A program made the position numbers and the translations under genes. DNA of 64,000 nucleotides from Paracoccus marcusii (GTDB lineage: Bacteria > Pseudomonadota > Alphaproteobacteria > Rhodobacterales > Rhodobacteraceae). Below, piece by piece: positions 15,556 through 24,379 of the stretch. The number at the start of each line of letters is the position of its first letter. Positions within the stretch are counted from its first letter, which is position 1. The notes below the pieces were generated by a model, which did no database searches, was not told the DNA's origin, and saw only the letters and a list, made by a program, of their open reading frames with translations. Location of the stretch: NCBI RefSeq assembly GCF_028621715.1, contig NZ_CP117466.1, positions 2,058,501 through 2,122,500 on the forward strand, given 5' to 3'.

Positions 15556-18500
15556 TTGGCTAACGCGACTTCCGATCAGGGCTCATCATCAGAGTTGGAA
15601 CTGACCTCAGCGAAACGATTTTTCGATGCCGCTGCATATCTGACATTGTATCCTGATGCTCACAGTTACAAAGCAGGCCCATGGGCTCACTACGTCAACC
15701 ATGGGCAGTCCGAACGTAGAACACCTAACCCGCTTTTTGATCCCTTGTGGTATCGTGCTCAAACGGACGATCAAATCACCGATCCATTCGGGCACTATCT
15801 TACGCAGGGATGGCGGAAGTTACTTTCTCCCCATCCCTTGTTTGACCCCATTTGGTATCTCGCGCATAACCCTGACCTGATATCCGCCAATCTAGACCCC
15901 ATTGCACATTACCTTGAGCACGGATGGCACGAAGGCCGTCCTTTGCATGCCTTGTTCGATCCGACGTGGTACCTAAATGCATATTCCGATGTCCGGGCGA
16001 GCGGCGTGGAACCCCTTTCGCATTTTTTGGTAAGCGGATGGCGACAAGGACGTAGGCCTCATCCTTTATTCGATACAAAGTGGTTTCTTGAACAAAACGC
16101 AGATCTACGTGGATCTGATGTAAATCCGTGGCTTCACTACATTCAGCATGGCTGGCGAGAAGGGCGCTCTCCCCACCGAGGCTTCGACGTTAATTGGTAT
16201 ACACAAAGCTATCTGCAGACCTGGCGACGTGAACAAGAGCCTCTTGCACATTATCTTACAACTGGATGGCGAGATGGCCTGAAGCCGAGCGAGAACAGCT
16301 CTGCTGCCGTTCATGCAGCAGGTAGGAATGCACCGTTGCTCGAGCAGGAAATAATAAACCTAGCGGCAGTTGGAACCTCCGCCAGCGACGATCTTCGGCA
16401 CGATGGTCGTCGTGGAACAGTACTACTGGTGACGCATGAGACGGAAGTTGGGGGAGCGCCGCATGTACTAAAGCAAATCGCACTCTTCTTGCGTGATCGA
16501 ACCAGGTTTGACGTGCGCATAGCTGCGATCAACGGTGGCAATTTGCGTGAAGCTTTTGCCAACGTAGCGCCGCTTCTTGTGTTGTCTGAGCACACAATGC
16601 AATCACGGGATAGGGTTCTACAGGACTTTGCAGGTCCAGACTTAAAGGCAGTTTTCGTAAATTCGATAGCGAGCGGTGGAATATTAGATCATTTGCCTGC
16701 AGATCTGCCAACTGTGGCATTTATCCATGAATTGCCTCAGTTGCTCGACCGCTATCCAAATCAAGTTTCTCTTGTACGTGATAGAGCCTCTAGAATTATC
16801 GGCGGTGGACCAGACGTCACAAACGCGCTTGAGGTTCGGTACAAGTTCGATCCTGAGAAGCTCGTTTCAGCAGTTAGTTTCATTGAATCGTTACCCCCAG
16901 GCACGGATTTTGTAGAGCGGCGTGATGCTGCGCGTGCAGCCTTAAACATAGGGTCAGATCGTTTCGTTGTAATGGGTTGCGGACTTCTTCATTGGCGCAA
17001 ATCCCCAGAGAAGTTCATCGAGACGGCGCATCTATTGACCGAGCGTGGAATTGACGCTGACTTTGTATGGCTGGGTGGTGGCCCAGATCACGATAAATGC
17101 AATCAGCTCGTTGAGCATTATGGGTTAACGGATCGAGTCCGTTTTACCGGCTATGAGCCGGATGTGGCCGGCAAGCTCGCTGGTGGCGACCTTTTTCTCC
17201 TAAGCTCCTGTGAAGATCCATTCCCGCTGGTTGCACTATATGCCGCTCAAGCTGGTCTCCCAATTGTTTGTTTTAAAGACGCTGGCGGAATAGAAGGTTT
17301 CGTCTCAAACGGCAGTGGCATTGCGGTACCACATATGAACAGCGTTGCGATGGCAGATGCTGTTGAAAAATATTATGTTGATCGTGCTCGCGCATGTGCC
17401 GATGGTGTTCTGGGCCAATCACAAGTTACTCGCGGTCATACCATTGACGTTATCGGTCCCTTACTGCTTCATCACATCCGCGAGGCAGCGATGTTGCCCC
17501 CAGAGGTGACTGTTGTTGTCCCAAACTACAACTACGAAAAATATTTGCCTGAGCGTCTGGATAGTATTGCAGCACAGACATTTCAAGATTTTGAAGTTGT
17601 TCTTCTTGATGACGCATCATCTGACAAATCAGTTGCTGTCCTACAGAGTTTTGCTGATAGGCGGCCTGGTACGAGGCTGGTTGTAAATCCGCAGAACAGC
17701 GGATCCCCCTTCGTGCAGTGGCTACGAGGTATGGAGTTTGCAAACGCCGAACTAATCTGGCTTGCTGAGGCAGATGACAGGTGTACACCTGATCTATTGA
17801 TGCAATTGCTACCCTTCTTTAACGATCGAAACGTACGAATTGCATCGTGTGCGTCCCGTCCAATAACTTCCGATGGTGAATTGATTGGCGACTACAGACC
17901 ACTTTATCTTAACCGTATTGCGAACGGGCGATGGGATAACGACTATATCGCAAGTGATCATGAAGAGGCAAACGCAGGGCTTGGCATTGCAAACTCTATT
18001 CCAAACGCCAGTGCTGTAGTTTTCCGGAAATTTGCACCAGAGCCTCAATTTGTCACTCAGCTTACCGATATGCGGCTATGTGGCGACTGGTATTTCTATT
18101 GCCGGGTAATGCGTGGCGGTCTCGTTGGTTATCGTGCGCGTGAGATGAATGATCATCGTAGACATGAGAGCACCGTCACCAAACAGCTTGAAGGCTCAAC
18201 TCATTACTTTTCCGAACTGGCTGTCGTACGAGACTACCTCGGCCGCAACTACCACCAAAATTCCGATTGCCGAACTCGTATAGCTGAATTTCTAGCTCAA
18301 GATATCGCGCGTTTCAAAGTCAACGACGATACTGCATCTGCAATTCAAACTACTAGGAAAAAGGATCTACCGTCTCTACTCGTTGTAGCCCCGGACTTGT
18401 CGCCCGGGGGTGGTCAGGTGTTTGCACTCTCTATTGCAAATGAATGGGCCGCGCGCGGGGGACGGGTTGTACTTCTAAATGTCGAGAGCCAGCCCTCTCA

Positions 18501-19455
18501 CCCAGCGATGATCTCACGTGTATCTCCCGAGGTTATGCTAGTCGGCGCGCATGACCCAGGAGCCGATTTGCGAACACTGATTCAGCGTTTCGATATTGAC
18601 GCAGTGCACTCTAGCATTTGGTGGGCGGACAGGTGGGTTGACGATCACCGTCATAATTTGCCGGCTGAAATGCCTTGGATAATCACAATGCACGGCTGTC
18701 ACGAAACTATCCTCGCGGAGCCGTCGATTGATGACAGCTTCATTGAGCGGATGGGGCGTATGTCAGAGCGCGCCAGTTGGGCATATACCGCAGCTAAAAA
18801 CCTCGCTGTTTTTAAAACCATGCCCCAGCCGCGTCGGTTGGTTAAAATTCCAAACGGAGTGCATCTTCAAACTGATGAATCAGGCCCGGATAGAGCAGCG
18901 TTAGGTTTGCGATCTGATGCGTTAGTTTTAGGGTTAGCTAGTCGAGCAATCGATTCTAAGGGGTGGCACGAAGCGGTCCGTTTGACGCATCGCCTGAACG
19001 ACGCAGGTTATCCGACTGATCTTCTTCTTATTGGGGAAGGACCCACGGCTTCAGTTATTAAAGAACAAGGCCCGGCCCACGTCCGTCTGCTTGGACAGGT
19101 CAGTAATCTGCAAGCGCATCTGCGGATCCTCGACATCGGGCTGTTGCCTAGCTATTTCCCGGGTGAATCATTGCCACTTGTGCTCCTTGAGATGATGGCC
19201 CAAGGCATCCCTTCAATTGCGTCTCACATTGGTGAGATACCTTGGATACTTAACGGTGGGGATGATCCGGTTGGGCTTCTGGTGCCATTGTCATCGTCTG
19301 GTGTTGATGAAGATATCCTCTTTGCCCATGCAATTAAGTTGTCCGATAAAGCGCTCCGCTCCAAATTGTCTTTAAACGCCAAGGTTCGTTTTCAAAAGGA
19401 GTTTGAAATTGGAAGAATGCTGGATCGATATATCGAGCAATACCGGGGGCGTTGA
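15556..19455 (+). CDS. Giant glycosyltransferase: six N-terminal repeats, then GT4, GT2 and GT4 domains
   Basis: 1299 residues, probably from TTG 15556. Residues 22-244 hold six repeats of about 37 residues with the pattern LFDPxWYL...D....P..HYL..GW.EGRxPH. Residues about 288-640 form a GT4-like (GT-B) domain with the ETEVGGAPHVL loop. Residues about 650-880 form a GT2-like (GT-A) domain opening VTVVVPNYNYEKYL, with an EADDR acidic motif. Residues about 939-1299 form a second GT4-like domain with DLSPGGGQ and GESLPLVLLEMMAQG (the E-x7-E sugar-nucleotide motif). The protein would assemble or branch a surface polysaccharide with up to three linkages; sugars cannot be told. AT-rich codon use points to transfer. 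Followed closely by a sulfotransferase. Confidence 0.75.
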   Translation: MANATSDQGSSSELELTSAKRFFDAAAYLTLYPDAHSYKAGPWAHYVNHGQSERRTPNPLFDPLWYRAQTDDQITDPFGHYLTQGWRKLLSPHPLFDPIWYLAHNPDLISANLDPIAHYLEHGWHEGRPLHALFDPTWYLNAYSDVRASGVEPLSHFLVSGWRQGRRPHPLFDTKWFLEQNADLRGSDVNPWLHYIQHGWREGRSPHRGFDVNWYTQSYLQTWRREQEPLAHYLTTGWRDGLKPSENSSAAVHAAGRNAPLLEQEIINLAAVGTSASDDLRHDGRRGTVLLVTHETEVGGAPHVLKQIALFLRDRTRFDVRIAAINGGNLREAFANVAPLLVLSEHTMQSRDRVLQDFAGPDLKAVFVNSIASGGILDHLPADLPTVAFIHELPQLLDRYPNQVSLVRDRASRIIGGGPDVTNALEVRYKFDPEKLVSAVSFIESLPPGTDFVERRDAARAALNIGSDRFVVMGCGLLHWRKSPEKFIETAHLLTERGIDADFVWLGGGPDHDKCNQLVEHYGLTDRVRFTGYEPDVAGKLAGGDLFLLSSCEDPFPLVALYAAQAGLPIVCFKDAGGIEGFVSNGSGIAVPHMNSVAMADAVEKYYVDRARACADGVLGQSQVTRGHTIDVIGPLLLHHIREAAMLPPEVTVVVPNYNYEKYLPERLDSIAAQTFQDFEVVLLDDASSDKSVAVLQSFADRRPGTRLVVNPQNSGSPFVQWLRGMEFANAELIWLAEADDRCTPDLLMQLLPFFNDRNVRIASCASRPITSDGELIGDYRPLYLNRIANGRWDNDYIASDHEEANAGLGIANSIPNASAVVFRKFAPEPQFVTQLTDMRLCGDWYFYCRVMRGGLVGYRAREMNDHRRHESTVTKQLEGSTHYFSELAVVRDYLGRNYHQNSDCRTRIAEFLAQDIARFKVNDDTASAIQTTRKKDLPSLLVVAPDLSPGGGQVFALSIANEWAARGGRVVLLNVESQPSHPAMISRVSPEVMLVGAHDPGADLRTLIQRFDIDAVHSSIWWADRWVDDHRHNLPAEMPWIITMHGCHETILAEPSIDDSFIERMGRMSERASWAYTAAKNLAVFKTMPQPRRLVKIPNGVHLQTDESGPDRAALGLRSDALVLGLASRAIDSKGWHEAVRLTHRLNDAGYPTDLLLIGEGPTASVIKEQGPAHVRLLGQVSNLQAHLRILDIGLLPSYFPGESLPLVLLEMMAQGIPSIASHIGEIPWILNGGDDPVGLLVPLSSSGVDEDILFAHAIKLSDKALRSKLSLNAKVRFQKEFEIGRMLDRYIEQYRGR

Positions 19456-19516
19456 CATGGTGATGTTGACCTTCGGTAATATTCATTATTGCGTAGTGTC
19501 TTAGGAAAACCTTTAG

Positions 19517-20509
19517 TTGCTTTTAGCAAAAGTCTGGCGCGGTGTGTCAGGACTGGCGGCGGCTACTATAGCAAAAAGTGTGGGACAAGAGTTGACTAAA
19601 AGAATCTATATGCACATGGGCTTACAGAAAACAGGCACCAGCAGTATTCAAGTGATGCTAGCGTCATCCGGTAAAGCTTTAGAGGATTTCGGGTATTTTT
19701 TTCCGAACCTTCCTGTTCCTCAGACCGAGCGAAGCTCAGTTTGGACGTCGCCTTTTAGACATAACTGTTTAGCTGCAACATATGCAGACTTCCATTCAAC
19801 ATTTCAGCCGTTGACGGCTCCGGAACATACCGTCCTAATGGGAGCTATGCGATCGTCGAAATATGATCCAATATTATCGGCGGAAGAATTTAGTCGTCAG
19901 TTAGATTTCTCACGTATCGCTAGAGGTTTAGCTGGCTTCGAATTGGTCGTGCTAATCTATCTACGGCGCCAAGACCGATACATGGAATCTCTTTACAATC
20001 AACGTAACAAAATACTTGTTTCACGTTGTGATACAAGCTTCCTTGGTGATTCTATACTTACTATTGATGATATGCGTCAGTTTATACAGGTTTCCGGTTA
20101 CGATAAGATTATGAATTTTCATTCTCTACTAAAGAGAATCGAAAATGATTTAAAACCGATTTCAATATACGTTCGGGATTTTAATAGATTATCCTTACGG
20201 GGCGGTGACGTTTGCGACGATTTTTGTTCGCTCATCAACGTCGACATTGATCAAATGTCCCGACCAAGGACGGAAGCTAATCAGTCAATTGGCAACCATG
20301 TTATTGCGTCAATCAATGACACGTTTATGAGTTCTGGGCGTGAAGCCGCAAAGGAAATGATGTCAGAAATAAATTTACGAATGTCTCAGGGCGAGGATTT
20401 TTCTGGAGATTATAAAATTTTATCTGACGGTGATCGACAGTCACTGCTGGATGAGTATGCAAATCAAAATGACGAATTGAAACGCGACTTTGGAGTTAGC
20501 TTCTATTAG
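19517..20509 (+). CDS. Sulfotransferase-like protein
   Basis: Up to 330 residues. TTG 19517 has a weak ribosome-binding site; in-frame GTG or TTG codons up to about 19592 could instead be the start. The PAPS 5'-phosphosulfate loop is clear in MGLQKTGTSSIQ (residues 34-45), and LRRQDRYMESLY (149-160) fits the 3'-phosphate-binding region. The reaction would move sulfate from PAPS to a sugar hydroxyl. Its position 61 bases after the glycosyltransferase and the same AT-rich composition suggest that it sulfates the glycan made by that enzyme. It has no signal peptide, so it would act in the cytosol on a precursor. Confidence 0.65.
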   Translation: MLLAKVWRGVSGLAAATIAKSVGQELTKRIYMHMGLQKTGTSSIQVMLASSGKALEDFGYFFPNLPVPQTERSSVWTSPFRHNCLAATYADFHSTFQPLTAPEHTVLMGAMRSSKYDPILSAEEFSRQLDFSRIARGLAGFELVVLIYLRRQDRYMESLYNQRNKILVSRCDTSFLGDSILTIDDMRQFIQVSGYDKIMNFHSLLKRIENDLKPISIYVRDFNRLSLRGGDVCDDFCSLINVDIDQMSRPRTEANQSIGNHVIASINDTFMSSGREAAKEMMSEINLRMSQGEDFSGDYKILSDGDRQSLLDEYANQNDELKRDFGVSFY

Positions 20510-20569
20510 CATCAGCATATAATTAGCTTGGTCGTGTGGTGATATGTCTTCGTACAGCCGAGCTCGCTT

Positions 20570-20819
20570 TCAGATATCCAGAATCAATGGTTTTAAGAGT
20601 CTGGAGATGGCGGTTGCTGCAAGCGCGACGGCGGAGAACAAGGCCTTCAGGCCCTTGTGGCAGCGGGCGGCAAGCCAGCACCCTTTCGACCAAGCACAGT
20701 TGTTTGAGATTTTTCCGCTCTGTACGCGTTGTTCGTCGTCTCGGCTTCCCATGGCTCTCGTGAAAAAATGACTTCGGCTGCTCCATGTGCGCGTCGGTTA
20801 GCCGGAAGGGATAGTTCAT
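20570..20819 (-). pseudogene. Remnant of an IS5-family transposase
   Basis: Read on the minus strand, codons from 20819 give MNYPFRLTDAHMEQ and FFHESHGKP, close to the N-terminus of IS5-type (IS427 group) transposases. The frame then shifts, and DDEQRVQSGK continues the same N-terminal region. Without the middle of the protein, ARCHKGLKALFSAVALAAT follows, matching the usual ARYDRCPKxFLSAIALAAT C-terminus. So most of the catalytic DDE core is deleted and at least one frameshift is present. It cannot be active. Confidence 0.55.
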
Positions 20820-20870
20820 CCCCTCCAGTTCTAATGGCATGGTTAATGCAGGCCACGCAGCGTCAAGCAG

Positions 20871-20889
20871 GTCAATAGGTCCTGACCCT
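20871..20889 (-). repeat. Probable left end (inverted repeat) of the IS5 remnant
   Basis: On the minus strand GGGTCAGGACCTATTGAC lies about 70 bases before the transposase start. GGGTCAGGACC-like ends are common in the IS427 group. No matching right end was seen near 20510-20570, so the other end seems lost. Confidence 0.4.
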
Positions 20890-21102
20890 ACTATCGAGTA
20901 TGCGCACCGAATATTCGATAGGGCGGCGAGCAAAACGCTACGCTCACCTTCCGATGTACAATGGGCATTAGAAATCGACGACAATACGAAGCGCTCCTCG
21001 GTTCGCTGAACCGGCATTGATGTGAACAAAGAGTGATAACGTCATTTCGAGCATGCCTACAAAGCGTATAATCACGATGATTGCTGGTGGTTCGACGTTC
21101 TA

Positions 21103-21154
21103 CGCTTCGTTCACATCGAAGATGTCAGGGGTTCAAATCCCTTATCACCCACCA
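21103..21154 (+). other. 3' half of tRNA-Val(CAC): probable prophage attR
   Basis: The anticodon arm CTTCG-TTCACAT-CGAAG (21105-21121) has anticodon CAC, followed by the variable loop, a T-arm AGGGG-TTCAAAT-CCCTT (21127-21143), the 3' acceptor strand ATCACCC, A and an encoded CCA ending at 21154. The matching 5' half (GGGTGAT, D-arm) is missing; the sequence before 21103 is unrelated. A broken tRNA 3' half at the edge of a prophage is the normal result of integration into a tRNA gene. The tRNA itself should be restored at the other end, outside this window. Phage-like DNA ends here and core genes begin. Confidence 0.75.
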
Positions 21155-21228
21155 TTTCCCTTGCCGGTTTGCGCTTTTCGCCGCGGGCGCCTATATCGGC
21201 GGCCTTGACCCGCAATCCCGGACCGCCC

Positions 21229-22215
21229 ATGCCCGACCCGATCAGTGATGCCGCGCGCCTTTCGGTCGCGCCGATGATGGACTGGACCGACCGCAACTGT
21301 CGGCGGTTCCACCGGCTGATGTCGCGCCGTGCGCTGCTGTACACCGAGATGGTGACCGCGCCGGCGATCATCCACGGCGACCGGCCGCGCCTGCTGGATC
21401 ACGACGCCGCCGAACACCCGATGGCGCTGCAATTGGGCGGATCGGACCCTGCGGAACTGGCCCAGGCCACGCGCCTGGCCGCCCCCTGGGGTTATGACGA
21501 GATCAACCTGAACTGCGGCTGTCCAAGCGATCGCGTGCAGTCCGGGGCCTTTGGTGCGATCCTGATGACCACGCCGCAGGTGGTCGCCGATTGCGTGGCG
21601 GCCATGCAGGACGCCAGCGCCGTGCCCGTGACCGTCAAGTGCCGCATCGGGGTGGACGACCAGCAGGCCGAACAGGTGCTGCCCGAATTTCTGGACATGC
21701 TGCAGCGCACGGGCATCCGGCGGGTGACGATCCACGCGCGCAAGGCCTGGCTCAAGGGGCTCAGCCCCAAAGAAAACCGCGAGGTCCCGCCGCTGGACTA
21801 TCCGCTGGTCCACGCGATGAAGTCGCAGTTCCCGGCACTGCATCTGTCGATCAACGGCGGCATCGCGACGCTGGACCAGGCCCGCGACCAGTTGGCGGTG
21901 ATGGACGGGGTGATGATCGGCCGCGCGGCCTATCACGAACCGTGGAACATCCTGGGCGGCGCGGATGTGCTGTGGGGCGACGTTCCGCCCTTTGCCGCCC
22001 CGGCCGAGGTCGCCGTGGCGATGCGCCCGATGATCGTCGATCACATCGCCAAAGGCGGGCGGCTGCACCAGTTCACGCGGCACATGCTGGGCCTGTTCCA
22101 CGGCCAGCCCGGCGCCCGCGCCTGGAAGCGCACCCTGTCCGAGGGGGCGTCCAAGGGCGGGATCGAGGTCTATGACGCGGCCCTGGCGCAGGTGACCGAG
22201 GCCGCGCTGGCCTAA
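21229..22215 (+). CDS. dusA: tRNA-dihydrouridine synthase A
   Basis: 328 residues, the usual DusA length, from ATG 21229. The enzyme reduces uridines in the D-loop of tRNAs with NADPH and FMN. FMN-barrel motifs are clear: VAPMMDWTDRNCRRFHR at the start, TEMVTA, and the catalytic Cys C98 in NLNCGCPSDRVQSG. The substrate-binding HARKAWLKGLSPKENR of DusA is present. It is the first core gene after the attR site and ends in a four-base convergent overlap with mazG. Note that dusA itself is intact; the prophage used the tRNA gene just upstream. Confidence 0.93.
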   Translation: MPDPISDAARLSVAPMMDWTDRNCRRFHRLMSRRALLYTEMVTAPAIIHGDRPRLLDHDAAEHPMALQLGGSDPAELAQATRLAAPWGYDEINLNCGCPSDRVQSGAFGAILMTTPQVVADCVAAMQDASAVPVTVKCRIGVDDQQAEQVLPEFLDMLQRTGIRRVTIHARKAWLKGLSPKENREVPPLDYPLVHAMKSQFPALHLSINGGIATLDQARDQLAVMDGVMIGRAAYHEPWNILGGADVLWGDVPPFAAPAEVAVAMRPMIVDHIAKGGRLHQFTRHMLGLFHGQPGARAWKRTLSEGASKGGIEVYDAALAQVTEAALA

Positions 22216-23018
22216 CCGGCGGTCTTCTCCGCGACCTTGGCCGCGTTCCACAGGCGGTCCATCTCGGCCAGGTCGCTGTCCTCGGGGCGGCGGCCGTCTG
22301 CGGCCAGCGCGGCCTCTATGGCGGCAAAGCGGCGCGTGAACTTGGCGTTGGCGCGGCGCAGGGCCAGTTCGGGGTCGATCTTCAGGTGGCGGCCCAGATT
22401 GGCCATCACGAACAGCAGGTCGCCGAACTCCTCCTCCATCGCGTCGGGGCCCAGGGTATCGCGGGCCTCGACCAGCTCGGCCGTTTCCTCGGTGATCTTG
22501 TCCAGGACATCCGCGGGGCCGGGCCAGTCAAAGCCGACGCGCGCCGCCCGGTTCTGCAGCTTAAGTGCCCGCGTCAGCGCGGGCAGGCCCAGGGCGACCC
22601 CGTCCAGCGTGCCGCGTTCGGCCTTGCCGGCCCGCTCGACGGCCTTGATCGCCTCCCAGTCCTTGACCTGCTGTTCGGCGGACTTGTCGCGAGATTCGTC
22701 GCCGAAGACATGCGGATGCCGGAAGATCAGCTTGTCGCTGATCGCGGCGGCACAGTCGGCGAAATCGAACATCCCGGCCTCGCGCGCCATCTGGGCGTGA
22801 AACACCACCTGCAGCAGCAGGTCGCCCAGCTCTCCGGGCAGCTCGTCCCAGGCCTGGCGCTGGATCGCGTCCTCGACCTCGTGGGCCTCCTCGATCGTGT
22901 AGGGCGCGATCGAGGCGAAGTCCTGTTCGATGTCCCAGGGGCAGCCGGTCCTGGGGTCGCGCAGGGCGGCCATGATGTCCAGCAGGCGCGTGATCTGCGC
23001 GGCGGGGTCGAGGGTCAT
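22212..23018 (-). CDS. mazG: Nucleoside triphosphate pyrophosphohydrolase MazG
   Basis: 268 residues from ATG 23018, behind AAGGGA. MazG hydrolyses NTPs and dNTPs to monophosphates and pyrophosphate, cleaning the nucleotide pool and lowering ppGpp responses. Two MazG domains are visible. The first has the metal-binding helices EEAHEVEDAI and ELGDLLLQVVFHAQ, preceded by CPWD; the second has EETAELVEA and EEFGDLLFVMANLGRHL. RHPHVFGD is the conserved linker motif. It converges on dusA and is divergent from the amidohydrolase gene at 23083, with only 64 bases between starts. Confidence 0.93.
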   Translation of the reverse strand: MTLDPAAQITRLLDIMAALRDPRTGCPWDIEQDFASIAPYTIEEAHEVEDAIQRQAWDELPGELGDLLLQVVFHAQMAREAGMFDFADCAAAISDKLIFRHPHVFGDESRDKSAEQQVKDWEAIKAVERAGKAERGTLDGVALGLPALTRALKLQNRAARVGFDWPGPADVLDKITEETAELVEARDTLGPDAMEEEFGDLLFVMANLGRHLKIDPELALRRANAKFTRRFAAIEAALAADGRRPEDSDLAEMDRLWNAAKVAEKTAG

Positions 23019-23082
23019 TGCAATTCCCTTCGTCAGGCGGAAGATGGCCCATCGACTGCCACAGCATAAGGCCCAAGTCCAC

Positions 23083-24249
23083 ATGCCCGTCCTGAACCGC
23101 ATCGCCGATTTCGCAGATCAGATGACCGAATGGCGCCGCCACCTGCACCAGCATCCCGAACTGGGCTTCGACTGCGGCCAGACCGCCGCGTTCGTCGCGG
23201 CGCGCCTGCGCGAGTTCGGCGTGGACGAGATCCACGAGGGGATCGGCCGCACCGGGATCGTGGCGATCATCCGCGGGCAGGGAGAGGGCCCGACCATCGG
23301 CCTGCGCGCCGACATGGACGCCCTGCCCATGACCGAGACGACGGGCCTTCCCTGGGCCTCGACCGTGGCGGGGCGGATGCATGCCTGCGGGCATGATGGG
23401 CACACGACGATGCTGCTGGGGGCCGCGAAGTACCTGGCCGAGACGCGCAACTTTGCCGGCCGCGTCGCGCTGATCTTCCAGCCCGCCGAGGAGAACGGCG
23501 GCGGCGGCGACGCGATGGTGCAGGACGGGATGATGGACCGCTTTGCCATCGAACGCGTCTTTGCGATGCACAACAATCCCGGCCAGCAGACCGGCAGCTT
23601 CCAGACCACCCCCGGTCCGATCATGGCCGCCGTCGACACGTTCGAGATCGACGTGCAGGGCCGCGGCGGCCATGGCGCGATGCCGCACCTGACCGCCGAC
23701 CCGATCGTGGCCGCCGTGGCCGTGGTCGAGGCGATCCAGACGATCAGCAGCCGCAACCATCACACCGCCGACGACCTGGCCCTGTCGGTCACCCAGATCC
23801 ACACCGGCAGCGCCGACAACATCGTGCCGGACACGGCCTATATCTGCGGGACGGTGCGGACCTTTGCGCCGCATGTGCGCGACATGGTGCGCCGCCGCAT
23901 GACCCAGATCTGCGACGGGCAGGCCCAGGCCTATGACGTGGAGATCCGCCTGAACTATCAGGAAGGCTATCCCGCGACGGTCAACGATGCCGAACAGACC
24001 GCCTTTGCCGTGCGCGTCGCCAAGGAGATCGCCGGCCCCGCCAATGTCGATCCCGACGCCGGCCGCGAGATGGGGGCCGAGGATTTCAGCTATATGCTGA
24101 ACGCGCGGCCCGGCTGCTATCTGTTCCTGGGGCAGGGGGACGGCGCGGGGGTCCATCACCCGGCCTATGACTTCAACGATGCGATCTCTCCGGTCGGGGC
24201 CAGCTTCTTCGCGCGGCTGGTCGAACGGGCGCAGCCGGCGCAACCCTGA
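23083..24249 (+). CDS. M20-family amidohydrolase (hippurate hydrolase/N-acyl-amino acid hydrolase type)
   Basis: 388 residues from ATG 23083. The M20D metal motifs are present: GLRADMDALPM, HACGHDGHTTMLLGAA and FQPAEENGGGGDAM, plus the dimerisation-domain motif GRGGHGAMPH. Such enzymes remove acyl groups from N-acyl amino acids or related amides in the cytosol. The substrate is not set by the sequence; N-acetyl- or N-benzoyl-amino acids are both possible. It shares a short divergent promoter region with mazG and is followed by a terminator-like hairpin. Confidence 0.85.
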   Translation: MPVLNRIADFADQMTEWRRHLHQHPELGFDCGQTAAFVAARLREFGVDEIHEGIGRTGIVAIIRGQGEGPTIGLRADMDALPMTETTGLPWASTVAGRMHACGHDGHTTMLLGAAKYLAETRNFAGRVALIFQPAEENGGGGDAMVQDGMMDRFAIERVFAMHNNPGQQTGSFQTTPGPIMAAVDTFEIDVQGRGGHGAMPHLTADPIVAAVAVVEAIQTISSRNHHTADDLALSVTQIHTGSADNIVPDTAYICGTVRTFAPHVRDMVRRRMTQICDGQAQAYDVEIRLNYQEGYPATVNDAEQTAFAVRVAKEIAGPANVDPDAGREMGAEDFSYMLNARPGCYLFLGQGDGAGVHHPAYDFNDAISPVGASFFARLVERAQPAQP

Positions 24250-24262
24250 TCACAAGGACGTT

Positions 24263-24298
24263 CGCCGCCCTTGCCAGCAAGGCGGCGGGCGCTTTCTT
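24263..24298 (+). terminator. Probable terminator between the amidohydrolase and yajC
   Basis: CGCCGC(C)CTTG-ccag-CAAGGCGGCG forms a strong hairpin with one bulged C, followed by a short T-rich stretch (GCTTTCTT). The bulge and weak T-run lower certainty. Confidence 0.5.
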
Positions 24299-24379
24299 GC
24301 CAAGGGCGGACAGCGCGGCTAGGTTGCGCGCCAATCCTGACGCGGCCCCGGTCGCGCCCCCAGACCGAAAGGACCCTTG

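Larger units (their letters stand above)
20510..21102. other. Prophage right border region without intact genes
   Basis: The stretch holds a decayed IS5-type element (20570-20889, separate entry) and about 210 bases of unassigned sequence up to the tRNA fragment. A perfect inverted repeat CTATCGA/TCGATAG with a 17-base spacer lies at 20891-20921, directly outside the putative IS end. It could be an integrase arm site, but nothing else supports that. No intact gene seen. Confidence 0.4.

Noticed and set aside
21030..21154. A complete tRNA at the prophage end
   Set aside because: GAGTGATA at 21032 resembles an acceptor strand, but it lies about 120 bases from the 3' end and no D-arm is present. 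Only the 3' half is real.
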